Source: Pseudomonas sp. Marseille-Q3773
Lineage (GTDB): Bacteria > Pseudomonadota > Gammaproteobacteria > Pseudomonadales > Pseudomonadaceae
Direction: 5' to 3'
Length of the DNA stretch: 64,000 nucleotides
Assembly (NCBI RefSeq): GCF_916618955.1
Contig: NZ_OU745390.1
Location: 1,488,001 to 1,552,000 of the forward strand
In this document: one piece after another, positions 43,652 to 51,538 of the stretch
How positions within the stretch are numbered: the stretch's first letter is position 1
Layout: every line of letters starts with the position of its first letter
Made by a program: the position numbers and the translations under genes
Notes under the pieces: generated by a model
The model's input: only the letters and a program-made list of their open reading frames with translations
The model's database searches: none
What the model was told of the DNA's origin: nothing

Positions 43652-43675
43652 GGCGGTACGGATACACGTACCGCC
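43652..43675 (+). terminator. Hairpin between dehydrogenase and otnK
   Basis: GGCGGTACG and CGTACCGCC form a 9-bp perfect stem with a 6-base loop, followed by CTTCCCTTTCC. Possible intrinsic terminator or processing site inside the operon. Confidence 0.6.
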
Positions 43676-43743
43676 CTTCCCTTTCCATCACAGGCCTGTG
43701 CCCCGCTACCCGAACAGTCGGTGCCAGGCAGGAGGAACTGGCC

Positions 43744-45015
43744 GTGAGCCAACCGTTACTGGGCTGCATTGCAGACGACTTCACCGGTGGCACCGACCTC
43801 GCCAGTATGCTGGTGCGCGGCGGCATGCGCACGCTGCAGGTGATCGGTGTGCCTGAAGGCCTCATCGACGCCGATGTCGATGCCGTGGTCATTGCCCTCA
43901 AGACCCGCACCCTGCCCGCCGCACAGGCGGTCGAAGAATCCCTTGCCGCGCTGGCCTGGCTCAAGGCAGCAGGTTGCCGGCAATACTTCTTCAAATACTG
44001 CTCGACCTTCGATTCTACCGCACAGGGCAATATCGGCCCCGTGGCCGATGCGTTGCTCGATGCGCTGGGGGCACCCTTCGCGTTGGCCTGCCCGGCCTTC
44101 CCGGAAAACCAGCGGACCTTGTTCAAAGGTTATCTGTTCGTCGGCGACACCCTGCTGAGCGAGTCCGGGATGCGCCACCACCCACTCACACCGATGACCG
44201 ACGCCAACCTGGTGCGCGTGCTGCAGCAGCAGACGCCACACAAGGTCGGCCTGGTCGAACACACAGCCGTCAGCCAGGGCAGCGCAGCAGTGCGTGAGGC
44301 GTTTGCCGAGGTTGAGGCCAGTGGTTGCCGTTACGCCATTGTCGATGCGGTCAGCAACACTGACCTTATGGTGATTGGCGAAGCTGCCAGCGAGCAGTTG
44401 CTCGTCACCGGCGGCTCCGGAGTTGCCTTGGGCCTGCCGGACAACTTCAAGCGCGCTGGCCTGCTGCCGGAAGCGGCCTGCGCCTCCGAGCTGGAAAACG
44501 TGGAGGGATGGCAAGCCGTGTTGGCCGGCAGCTGCTCTGTCGCCACCAACGGGCAAGTCGCCCATTGGCGCGACAGCGGCCGGCCAAGCTTCGCCATCGA
44601 CCCGCTGCGCCTGGCCGACGGAGAAGACCTGGTCAGCGCAGCCTTGGCGTGGGCGCAAGCACTGCTGACAAACGGACCGGTGCTGGTGTATGCCAGCGCG
44701 CCTCCAGAGTCGGTTAAGGCCGTGCAAGCGAAGCTGGGTGTGGAAGCAGCTGGCGAGATGGTCGAGCGTGCGCTTTCTCAAATTGCTGCCGGCTTGCTCG
44801 AACTCGGCGTACGCACCTTTGTCGTGGCCGGCGGCGAAACCTCCGGCGCGGTGGTCAAGGCGCTAGGTGTCGAAGCGCTGCGCATTGGTGCCTCGATCGC
44901 GCCGGGCGTGCCATGGACGCTTGGCCAAGGGCCGACCCGCGTGGCACTGGCGCTCAAATCCGGGAACTTCGGCGGGCCCGACTTCTTCACCCAGGCTCTG
45001 GAGGTCGCGCCATGA
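43744..45015 (+). CDS. otnK: 3-oxo-tetronate kinase (DUF1537 family)
   Basis: A 423-residue kinase with both DUF1537 domains: N-terminal CIADDFTGGTDLASML and KYCSTFDSTAQGNIG, and C-terminal VAGGETSGAVVKALGV. It phosphorylates 3-oxo-tetronate (or 2-oxo-tetronate in some relatives) with ATP in four-carbon acid-sugar catabolism. GTG start behind a GGAGG site. Its stop overlaps the start of otnC by 3 bases (ATGA), so the two are coupled. Confidence 0.93.
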   Translation: MSQPLLGCIADDFTGGTDLASMLVRGGMRTLQVIGVPEGLIDADVDAVVIALKTRTLPAAQAVEESLAALAWLKAAGCRQYFFKYCSTFDSTAQGNIGPVADALLDALGAPFALACPAFPENQRTLFKGYLFVGDTLLSESGMRHHPLTPMTDANLVRVLQQQTPHKVGLVEHTAVSQGSAAVREAFAEVEASGCRYAIVDAVSNTDLMVIGEAASEQLLVTGGSGVALGLPDNFKRAGLLPEAACASELENVEGWQAVLAGSCSVATNGQVAHWRDSGRPSFAIDPLRLADGEDLVSAALAWAQALLTNGPVLVYASAPPESVKAVQAKLGVEAAGEMVERALSQIAAGLLELGVRTFVVAGGETSGAVVKALGVEALRIGASIAPGVPWTLGQGPTRVALALKSGNFGGPDFFTQALEVAP

Positions 45016-45644
45016 ACGAAAACAAGCAGCGCGAAGAGATCGTACTGCTGGGCAAGTCGATGTACGACCGTGGCCTGACCCATGGCGGCACCGGCAACAT
45101 CAGCGTCCGCCTGGACGATGGCTGGCTGCTCACACCAACCGGTTCATCGCTGGGCAGGCTGGACCCGGCGCGGCTGACCAAGCTTGACCGGGATGGCCGC
45201 CACATCAGTGGCGACAAGCCGTCCAAGGAGCTGATGCTGCACCTGGCCATGTACCAGGAGCGGCCAACCAGCGGCGCGGTGGTGCACCTGCATTCGACCC
45301 ACTCTGTAGCGGTTTCGGTGCTTGATGGGCTGGACCCGAACGACTTGCTGCCTGCGATCACTGCCTATTACGCCATGCGCGTCGGCAAGCTGCCGCTGGT
45401 CCCGTACTATGCGCCGGGCGATCCGGCACTGGCCGAAGCAGTACGGGCGTTTTCCGGCAAGCACCACGCGATGCTGCTGGCGCACCATGGTCCCGTGGTG
45501 GCGGGCAGCGACCTGCATGCGGCCGTTGATGCGACAGAGGAGCTGGAGGCCACTGCGCAACTGTTTCTCCTGATTTTCCAGCACAAGTTCCGCACCTTGA
45601 CGCCCGAGCAGATTGCCGACCTGCGTCGGCGTTATCCCATGTAA
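45012..45644 (+). CDS. otnC: 3-oxo-tetronate 4-phosphate decarboxylase (class II aldolase fold)
   Basis: A 210-residue class II aldolase/adducin family protein. GGTGNISVR binds phosphate, and zinc ligands are the His residues of VVHLHSTHS and LLAHHGPVV. Next to a DUF1537 kinase this is OtnC, decarboxylating 3-oxo-tetronate 4-phosphate to dihydroxyacetone phosphate. The ATG overlaps the otnK stop. Confidence 0.92.
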   Translation: MNENKQREEIVLLGKSMYDRGLTHGGTGNISVRLDDGWLLTPTGSSLGRLDPARLTKLDRDGRHISGDKPSKELMLHLAMYQERPTSGAVVHLHSTHSVAVSVLDGLDPNDLLPAITAYYAMRVGKLPLVPYYAPGDPALAEAVRAFSGKHHAMLLAHHGPVVAGSDLHAAVDATEELEATAQLFLLIFQHKFRTLTPEQIADLRRRYPM

Positions 45645-45671
45645 AAAGGCGTCAATGCTCAAGGAAATCAA

Positions 45672-46730
45672 ATGCTGAAAACCCTCAGGGCCTGGTGGGC
45701 CACACCCTTAGTGGGCATCGCTGGCGCCCTGGCGGCCAGCGCCGCCCTCTGGCCGCTGCCGTGGATCATCGGGTCGATGCTCGCGGTTATCCTCGTACGT
45801 TGCGGTGGTTGGGCCATTGCTGAAATCCCCAACGGTCGCAAGTCTGGTCAATGGTTGATCGCTACCTCCATTGGCCTGCACTTTACCCCGGTGGTGCTTC
45901 AGGAAATCATTGCCCACTTCCCCTTGATGCTCTGCGCAGCCCTGCTCACGCTGCTGCTGGCCCTCGCCGGCATTACCTTCATGCGACGCCAGGGCATGGA
46001 TCTGACCACGGCCTACTTCGCGTTCATGCCGGCCAACTTTGCCGAAATGATCCAGCTCGGCATCCGCTATCAGGCCAATGTCAGCGAAATCGCTGCGGCC
46101 CACAGTATTCGCTTGGTGCTGATCGTGCTAAGCGTGCCTCCGGCCATGTTCCTGTTCATGCACATGTCTTCCGGCGCAGTGGCGGCTCGCCTGCCGGCGG
46201 ATTGGGCCTGGCTTGCGCCGATGCTCGCCGGTGGGGTACTGGTGGCACTGATCTGGAAACGGCTGAGGCTACCCAACCCGTGGATGTTCGGTCCGATGGC
46301 GCTGTGCGCAAGCGTGACGGCGATATGCGACCTGCACATGTCGCTGCCGACGGAACTGAGCCAGTACGGCCAGTTGATGATCGGCTGTGCACTCGGCAGC
46401 TATTTCGACCGTGGTTTCTTCCGGCGCTCGCCGGCTTACTTGGTGAAAGTGGTGGTTTTCAGCCTGTCGATGATCGCCGCCACGTTCTCCTTCGCCTGGG
46501 GCTTCGCCACGCTGTCGGGCTCGGCCTTGCTCACCTTGGCACTGGGGATGATGCCTGGCAGCACCACGGAAATGTACTTGACCGCCGAAGCACTCAACCT
46601 AGGTGCGGGCATGGTTACGGCGATGCAGATCATGCGCCTTGTGGTGGTGATGCTGTGCGCAGAGCCACTGTACAAGTTCTGGCTGTGCCGCAGCACGCCA
46701 AGTGAACGGGACAGCGCCGACCAGCCCTGA
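45672..46730 (+). CDS. AbrB family transporter
   Basis: A 352-residue membrane protein of the AbrB duplicated family (COG3180-like): two repeats of about five helices, each with a GxxLxxxFxPxxF-like core, here LIATSIGLHFTPVVLQEI and LMIGCALGSYFDRGFF, plus PGSTTEMYLTAEAL near the end. Some members accompany organic-acid catabolism as transporters. It follows otnC by 27 bases with an AAGGAAA site, so it is probably the exporter or importer of this operon. Confidence 0.82.
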   Translation: MLKTLRAWWATPLVGIAGALAASAALWPLPWIIGSMLAVILVRCGGWAIAEIPNGRKSGQWLIATSIGLHFTPVVLQEIIAHFPLMLCAALLTLLLALAGITFMRRQGMDLTTAYFAFMPANFAEMIQLGIRYQANVSEIAAAHSIRLVLIVLSVPPAMFLFMHMSSGAVAARLPADWAWLAPMLAGGVLVALIWKRLRLPNPWMFGPMALCASVTAICDLHMSLPTELSQYGQLMIGCALGSYFDRGFFRRSPAYLVKVVVFSLSMIAATFSFAWGFATLSGSALLTLALGMMPGSTTEMYLTAEALNLGAGMVTAMQIMRLVVVMLCAEPLYKFWLCRSTPSERDSADQP

Positions 46731-46736
46731 ATCTGC

Positions 46737-47669
46737 TCAGATTTCCACGACGAACGCGGGGTTTGCAGGTGCATCGCCTGCACGGCGCAACTCGAGGATG
46801 GGTGACTTGCGGGCAAAAGAGCCACTTAGATGGCGCTTCATCAAGTGCGCCGCTTCGAGGTTGTTGCCTTCTTCGACCAGCTCGACCATGCGCAGGTGTT
46901 CCGCACACTGGGTATACAGGCGCTTACGATCGATCATCGAGCGGTATTCGATAAGCCGACGCATGTTGTTCAGCTGACGAAGCATCATCAGGTAGAGCGG
47001 ATTGCCCGACAGCTTTATCAGCTCTTCATGGAAGCGAATGCCAGATTTGAGCAGCATGTCCGCCGGCAAGGTGTCGATACCGCCGGCCAGCATGTCGCTC
47101 TGCTCCTTCTTCAGGCGCCTAAGCACATCGAGATCACAGATGAAGGTGCTCTCCAGCAATGCCGCCGGCTCGATCAGCGAACGCACGCGGTAGATCTGCT
47201 CGAGGGTTTCCGGGGTTTTTGCCACATCCAGAAAGCGCCAGCCATAACCGGGTTTTGGCTCGGCCCAGCCGACCTTGGCCGCGCGATTGAGGATGTCTAT
47301 GACCTGGAACTTGGTCAGGTCATAACGCTCGCGCAGGTACTTCTCCGTGACCTCGGCGGGGATCGCATCGTTCAGCCAGTCTTCGGAAAGCTGGTAGTAC
47401 TCGGGAGGCTCTTCCAACGAATTGACCTCATCGATACTGGCCATCCTCTCCTGCGCCGCTTCCAATACGAAAAAGCCGCGATTGGGAATCTGCTCCAGCA
47501 ACTGCTGCTCGGCCAGCACCGTCAATGCTTCACGGGCCGGTGAGCGGGACACCTGAAACTGATCAGCGACTTTTTGGGCACTGAGGTGCGCGCCCGTGCT
47601 CAGCTCGCCCAGCTGAATCTTTTGCCGGATTTCAGAAACGATTCTCTGGACTAAGGTGCTCGATGCCAT
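46737..47669 (-). CDS. GntR family regulator with tandem winged helices
   Basis: A 310-residue regulator built like the one at 40921: a winged helix at about residues 25-75 (VADQFQVSRSPAREALTVLA), a second helix-turn-helix-like segment near 105-150 (EKYLRERYDLTKFQVIDILN) and a helical ligand domain. It converges on the AbrB gene (6 bases between stops) and precedes the OprD porin in the same direction. It likely controls the tetronate block, the porin or the pyruvate kinase operon. Confidence 0.87.
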   Translation of the reverse strand: MASSTLVQRIVSEIRQKIQLGELSTGAHLSAQKVADQFQVSRSPAREALTVLAEQQLLEQIPNRGFFVLEAAQERMASIDEVNSLEEPPEYYQLSEDWLNDAIPAEVTEKYLRERYDLTKFQVIDILNRAAKVGWAEPKPGYGWRFLDVAKTPETLEQIYRVRSLIEPAALLESTFICDLDVLRRLKKEQSDMLAGGIDTLPADMLLKSGIRFHEELIKLSGNPLYLMMLRQLNNMRRLIEYRSMIDRKRLYTQCAEHLRMVELVEEGNNLEAAHLMKRHLSGSFARKSPILELRRAGDAPANPAFVVEI

Positions 47670-47785
47670 GAACCTGAACCAATTTCAATAAGTGTGTGTG
47701 TGTGCGACCTGCGCCACAGTATACGCGAGCATCTGCTTCTATGGCTGACGACGCCGATCAACCGGCGCCGCAGTCTTGGCTTCGA

Positions 47786-49084
47786 TCAGAAGATGTCGAT
47801 CGGGTACTCGACAATAAGACGAACCTCGTGGATGTCACCCTCCCCCTGGGCTTCGTTGGCGCGATGGGTGGCCTGCCGAAGACGCAGCGAGAGGTCCTTC
47901 GCAGCGCCGGACTGCACCACGTAGCGCAAATCGACGTTGCGCTCCCAATGTTCACCGCCCTTGCCCTGCAACCCCGCATAGCCACCTGACGGATCGGCGT
48001 GGCTGCCGTCAATGCCATCGCCCTTGATGTAACGGACGCTGAACTTCAGCCCTGGTACGCCATATGCCGCAAGGTTGAGGTCATAGCGCAATTGATAAGA
48101 CCGCTCGTGGGCGCCATTGAAGTCGGAATAGTTGACGCTGTTGGCCAGGAAGATCGAGTCGCCGCCCACATAGTCGAACGGTGTATCGCCGTCCACCTTT
48201 TGATACGCAGCCGTCAGCTTGTGTGCACCGAAGGCATAACCAACCGCGAAGCTGTAGGTTTGATTGTCGATTTCGCCCTGCAGCGCCTTGCCGGTATCGC
48301 GGGTGTCGTAGAGATTGAAATCAAAATCCAGAGCCTGGTTTTCGCTCAACGGCAGGGCGTATTGCAGGCCGCCGTAATACTGGTGCCAGGTCTCGTCGAA
48401 ATCCGCGGCGTACAGGCTGGCGGAGAGCTGTTTGCTCAAGGCGTAAGTGCCGCCGATGAAGTCGATCGACTTGCCAATCCGGCCCTCGCCGTAGTTCAGG
48501 TAGAGGTCTTGATCATGGTTGGTGGAATCACGCAGCTTGTACGCCGTGAAATGCCCCGCGTTCAGTGCAAGGTCCGGTATTTCCTGGCTGCTGAGCAACA
48601 CACCGGTGGCAGTCTCGGGTAGCAGCCGAGAGTCGCCGGTGGCGAACACCGGCACCTCGGTACGCATGTCACCATAACGCAGCTCGGTGCTCGACAACCG
48701 TACCTTCAATGCCGCGCCGGCACTGCCATAACTGTCTTCAGGCCGATCATCACCGTCCACCGGCAGCAGGTCGGCGCCGGAGCGACTGCGGCCGCTGTCA
48801 AGTTTCAGCCCCAGCAGGCCATGTGCATCGAGACCGAAGCCGAGCGTACCTTGAGTAAAACCCGACTCATAGAATGCCATCAGGCCCTGCGCCCACTCCT
48901 CCCGATAGCTTTGGTCCTCTGGGCCGGCATCGCGGAAGTCACGATTGAAATAGAAATTGCGCATCAGCAGGCGAAGGCTGCTGCCCTCGATGAAGCCTTC
49001 TGCCTCGGATTGTTGACCGGCCAGCGCGGGAAGGCTGGAAAGGCCTAGCGCCAACGCGGTGAAGCCAAGTGTCGCTGCATGCAT
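47786..49084 (-). CDS. OprD family outer-membrane porin
   Basis: A 432-residue OprD porin: signal peptide ending LPALA-GQQ, diagnostic FIEGSSLRLLMRNFYFNRDF, repeated beta strands and a C-terminal ...YPIDIF. AGGA precedes ATG 49084; a longer upstream frame lacks a signal. Proximity to otnKC and the AbrB transporter suggests passage of a sugar acid. Confidence 0.9.
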   Translation of the reverse strand: MHAATLGFTALALGLSSLPALAGQQSEAEGFIEGSSLRLLMRNFYFNRDFRDAGPEDQSYREEWAQGLMAFYESGFTQGTLGFGLDAHGLLGLKLDSGRSRSGADLLPVDGDDRPEDSYGSAGAALKVRLSSTELRYGDMRTEVPVFATGDSRLLPETATGVLLSSQEIPDLALNAGHFTAYKLRDSTNHDQDLYLNYGEGRIGKSIDFIGGTYALSKQLSASLYAADFDETWHQYYGGLQYALPLSENQALDFDFNLYDTRDTGKALQGEIDNQTYSFAVGYAFGAHKLTAAYQKVDGDTPFDYVGGDSIFLANSVNYSDFNGAHERSYQLRYDLNLAAYGVPGLKFSVRYIKGDGIDGSHADPSGGYAGLQGKGGEHWERNVDLRYVVQSGAAKDLSLRLRQATHRANEAQGEGDIHEVRLIVEYPIDIF

Positions 49085-49261
49085 GGTGAAAAGTCCTGGT
49101 GTAGAGGTTATTGCCCGCCCCTGAGCGCGACGGGCTTGTTGTTGTGTATCTAACCAACGGCAAGATTGCCCAGCCAAATACCATTGCACTTTAACGTGTC
49201 AATGTGCCAAGCTGATTTTGGACATAGCTATCAAAAAAGGGACTGTAATTATCGCTCGTTG

Positions 49262-49279
49262 TATGTGAATGCTCACATA
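49262..49279. promoter_or_regulatory. Inverted repeat upstream of pyruvate kinase
   Basis: TATGTGA and TCACATA flank ATGC, 20 bases before the pyruvate kinase start and in the divergent region with the porin. The spacer is 4, not the 6 of a Crp/Vfr site, so a local GntR regulator is more likely. Confidence 0.5.
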
Positions 49280-49299
49280 TCCAATAAGGAAGCCCCACC

Positions 49300-50742
49300 A
49301 TGCAGCGCAGAACAAAAATAATTGCCACTTTGGGCCCCGCGACCGAAACACCCGAAGCCATTGACGGGCTGGTGCGCGCCGGTGTCGATGTGGTCCGCCT
49401 TAACTTCTCCCATGGCACGGCAGAGGAGCACATTGCCCGCGCCGAGCTGGTAAGGGCCATGGCCCATAAGCATGGTCGCTTTGTGGCGATCCTTGCCGAT
49501 TTGCAAGGGCCAAAAATCCGCATTGCCCGCTTCGCCGAGGGCAAGGTGCTGCTGCACGAAGGGCAGCGTTTCGTGCTTGACGCATTGCTCGACAAGCAAG
49601 CCGGCAGCGTCGAAGCAGTCGGTATCGATTACGCCGCGCTGATCAGCGACAGCCGGCCTGGCGACATCCTGCTCCTGGATGACGGCCGCCTCGAACTGCA
49701 GGTACAGGAGATGGAGGCGCACCGCCTGGTCTGCAGGGTATTGGTGGGTGGTCCGCTGTCGAACAACAAGGGCATCAACCGCAATGGCGGTGGCCTGTCC
49801 GCCAGCGCCCTGACCGACAAGGACCGTTCCAACATCCTCACCGCCGCGCGCATGCACGTGGACTACCTGGCGGTGTCGTTCCCCCGCGATGCTGCAGACA
49901 TGCATCTGGCCCGCCAACTGTTGCAAGCGGCTGGCGGCGAAGCTGGCCTGGTCGCCAAGATCGAGCGTGCCGAAACCGTAGCCGACCGTACGGTGCTGGA
50001 TGGCATCATCGAGGCCAGCGAAGGCGTGATGGTCGCCCGTGGCGACCTGGGCGTAGAAATCGGCGACGCCGAACTGCTCGCCGTACAGAAGCTGATCATC
50101 GACCGTGCGCGCACGCTGAACCGCGTGGTGATCACCGCCACGCTGATGATGGAGAGCATGATCAGCCAGTCGATGCCGACCCGCGCCGAAGTGTTCGACG
50201 TTGCCAACGCCGTGCTCGATGGCACCGACGCGGTGATGCTCTCTGCCGAGACCGCCGCCGGGGCCTACCCGGTACAGACGGTAGAGGCCATGGCCCGCAT
50301 CATCGCCGGCGCCGAGCGCCACCCCCAGGCCCAGCGCTCCAAGCATCGCATGGACGAAGTGTTCCAGCGCATCGATGAAACCATCGCCCTGTCGGCCATG
50401 TATGCCGCCAACCACCTCGAAGGGGTGAAAGCGATCATCAGCCTGACCGAAACCGGCGACACCCCGCGATTGATGTCGCGGATCCGCTCGCACCTGCCGA
50501 TCTATGCCTGCTCGGGCAACCTGCGCACCCAGCGCCGGGTCGCGCTGTTTCGCGGCGTGCAAACCCTGCCCTTGAGCAGCGAGCAGATGCTGCCGGACGA
50601 AGTGGACCAGGGCGCCGTGCAGGCCCTGTTGCAACGCCAGGTGGTGAGCAACGGTGACTACGTGCTGATCACCCGCGGCGACAACGCCCACGCCCAAGGT
50701 GGCACCAACACACTGCGCATCGTGCGCGTGGGAGACGCCTGA
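49300..50742 (+). CDS. pykF: Pyruvate kinase
   Basis: A 480-residue pyruvate kinase, converting phosphoenolpyruvate and ADP to pyruvate and ATP. Visible motifs are IATLGPATETPEAI, RLNFSHGTAEEH, ILADLQGPKIR, VARGDLGVEI with the metal-binding Glu/Asp context, and the C-terminal allosteric domain. It heads an operon with tpiA and gapN; the TGA overlaps the next ATG by one base. A second, housekeeping pyruvate kinase is usual in Pseudomonas, so this copy probably serves the neighbouring catabolic locus. Confidence 0.94.
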   Translation: MQRRTKIIATLGPATETPEAIDGLVRAGVDVVRLNFSHGTAEEHIARAELVRAMAHKHGRFVAILADLQGPKIRIARFAEGKVLLHEGQRFVLDALLDKQAGSVEAVGIDYAALISDSRPGDILLLDDGRLELQVQEMEAHRLVCRVLVGGPLSNNKGINRNGGGLSASALTDKDRSNILTAARMHVDYLAVSFPRDAADMHLARQLLQAAGGEAGLVAKIERAETVADRTVLDGIIEASEGVMVARGDLGVEIGDAELLAVQKLIIDRARTLNRVVITATLMMESMISQSMPTRAEVFDVANAVLDGTDAVMLSAETAAGAYPVQTVEAMARIIAGAERHPQAQRSKHRMDEVFQRIDETIALSAMYAANHLEGVKAIISLTETGDTPRLMSRIRSHLPIYACSGNLRTQRRVALFRGVQTLPLSSEQMLPDEVDQGAVQALLQRQVVSNGDYVLITRGDNAHAQGGTNTLRIVRVGDA

Positions 50743-51497
50743 TGAACACGAAAATGGTCATCGCCAACTGGAAGATGCACGGCACCCAGGCCAGCAATGC
50801 CAAGCTGATTGCCGACCTGCTGCCTGCCTTGCGGCCACTCACCGGGGTGCAGGTCGCCATCTGCCCGCCTCTGCCATACCTCGCACAACTGGCCGGGTTG
50901 CTGGCACAGACGCCGCTGACCCTGGGCGCGCAGAACATCAACGAACGCGCCCAGGGCGCATTCACCGGCGAAGTCAGCGGGCAGATGCTTGCCGACCTTG
51001 GTTGCGCCTACGCCCTGGTCGGCCACTCGGAGCGCCGCGCCCTGTATGGCGAGACCGATGCCCAAGTGGCGATGAAGTTCGAAGCGGCTCTGAAAGCCGG
51101 ACTGGTACCGGTACTGTGCCTGGGTGAAACCATCTACCAGCGCCGCGCCGGTAATACCCATGCGGTTATTGGCGCGCAGCTCAAGGCGGTGATGAACCAG
51201 GTCGGCATCGAACAATTGAGCAAGGGCGTGATCGCCTATGAACCGGTCTGGGCCATTGGCACCGGCGAAACCGCAAGCCCGGCCCAGGCCCAGGACGTGC
51301 ACCAGTTCATCCGCCAGTTGCTGCACGAGCATGATCCTGAGGCTGCCGCGCGCATGCCCTTACTGTACGGCGGCAGCGTCAAGGCCGACAACGCCGCGCA
51401 GCTGTTCGGTCAGCAGGACATCAACGGTGGCCTGATCGGTGGCGCCTCTCTCGACATCGAGGCGTTCACTGCCATCTGCCTGGCCGCCGCAGCCTGA
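50742..51497 (+). CDS. tpiA: Triose-phosphate isomerase
   Basis: A 251-residue TIM barrel: ANWKMHG with catalytic Lys, VGHSERR with catalytic His, AYEPVWAIGTG with catalytic Glu, and GGSVKADNA for phosphate. Interconverts dihydroxyacetone phosphate and glyceraldehyde 3-phosphate. A one-base overlap with pyruvate kinase shows tight coupling. Its presence here fits conversion of OtnC product. Confidence 0.95.
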   Translation: MNTKMVIANWKMHGTQASNAKLIADLLPALRPLTGVQVAICPPLPYLAQLAGLLAQTPLTLGAQNINERAQGAFTGEVSGQMLADLGCAYALVGHSERRALYGETDAQVAMKFEAALKAGLVPVLCLGETIYQRRAGNTHAVIGAQLKAVMNQVGIEQLSKGVIAYEPVWAIGTGETASPAQAQDVHQFIRQLLHEHDPEAAARMPLLYGGSVKADNAAQLFGQQDINGGLIGGASLDIEAFTAICLAAAA

Positions 51498-51538
51498 ACC
51501 TTCCTCTTACCTGACAACTATTTCAACAAGGTCTCCCC

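Noticed and set aside
49262..49279. Crp/Vfr binding site
   Set aside because: Half-sites TGTGA and TCACA are present but the spacer is 4 rather than 6 bases.
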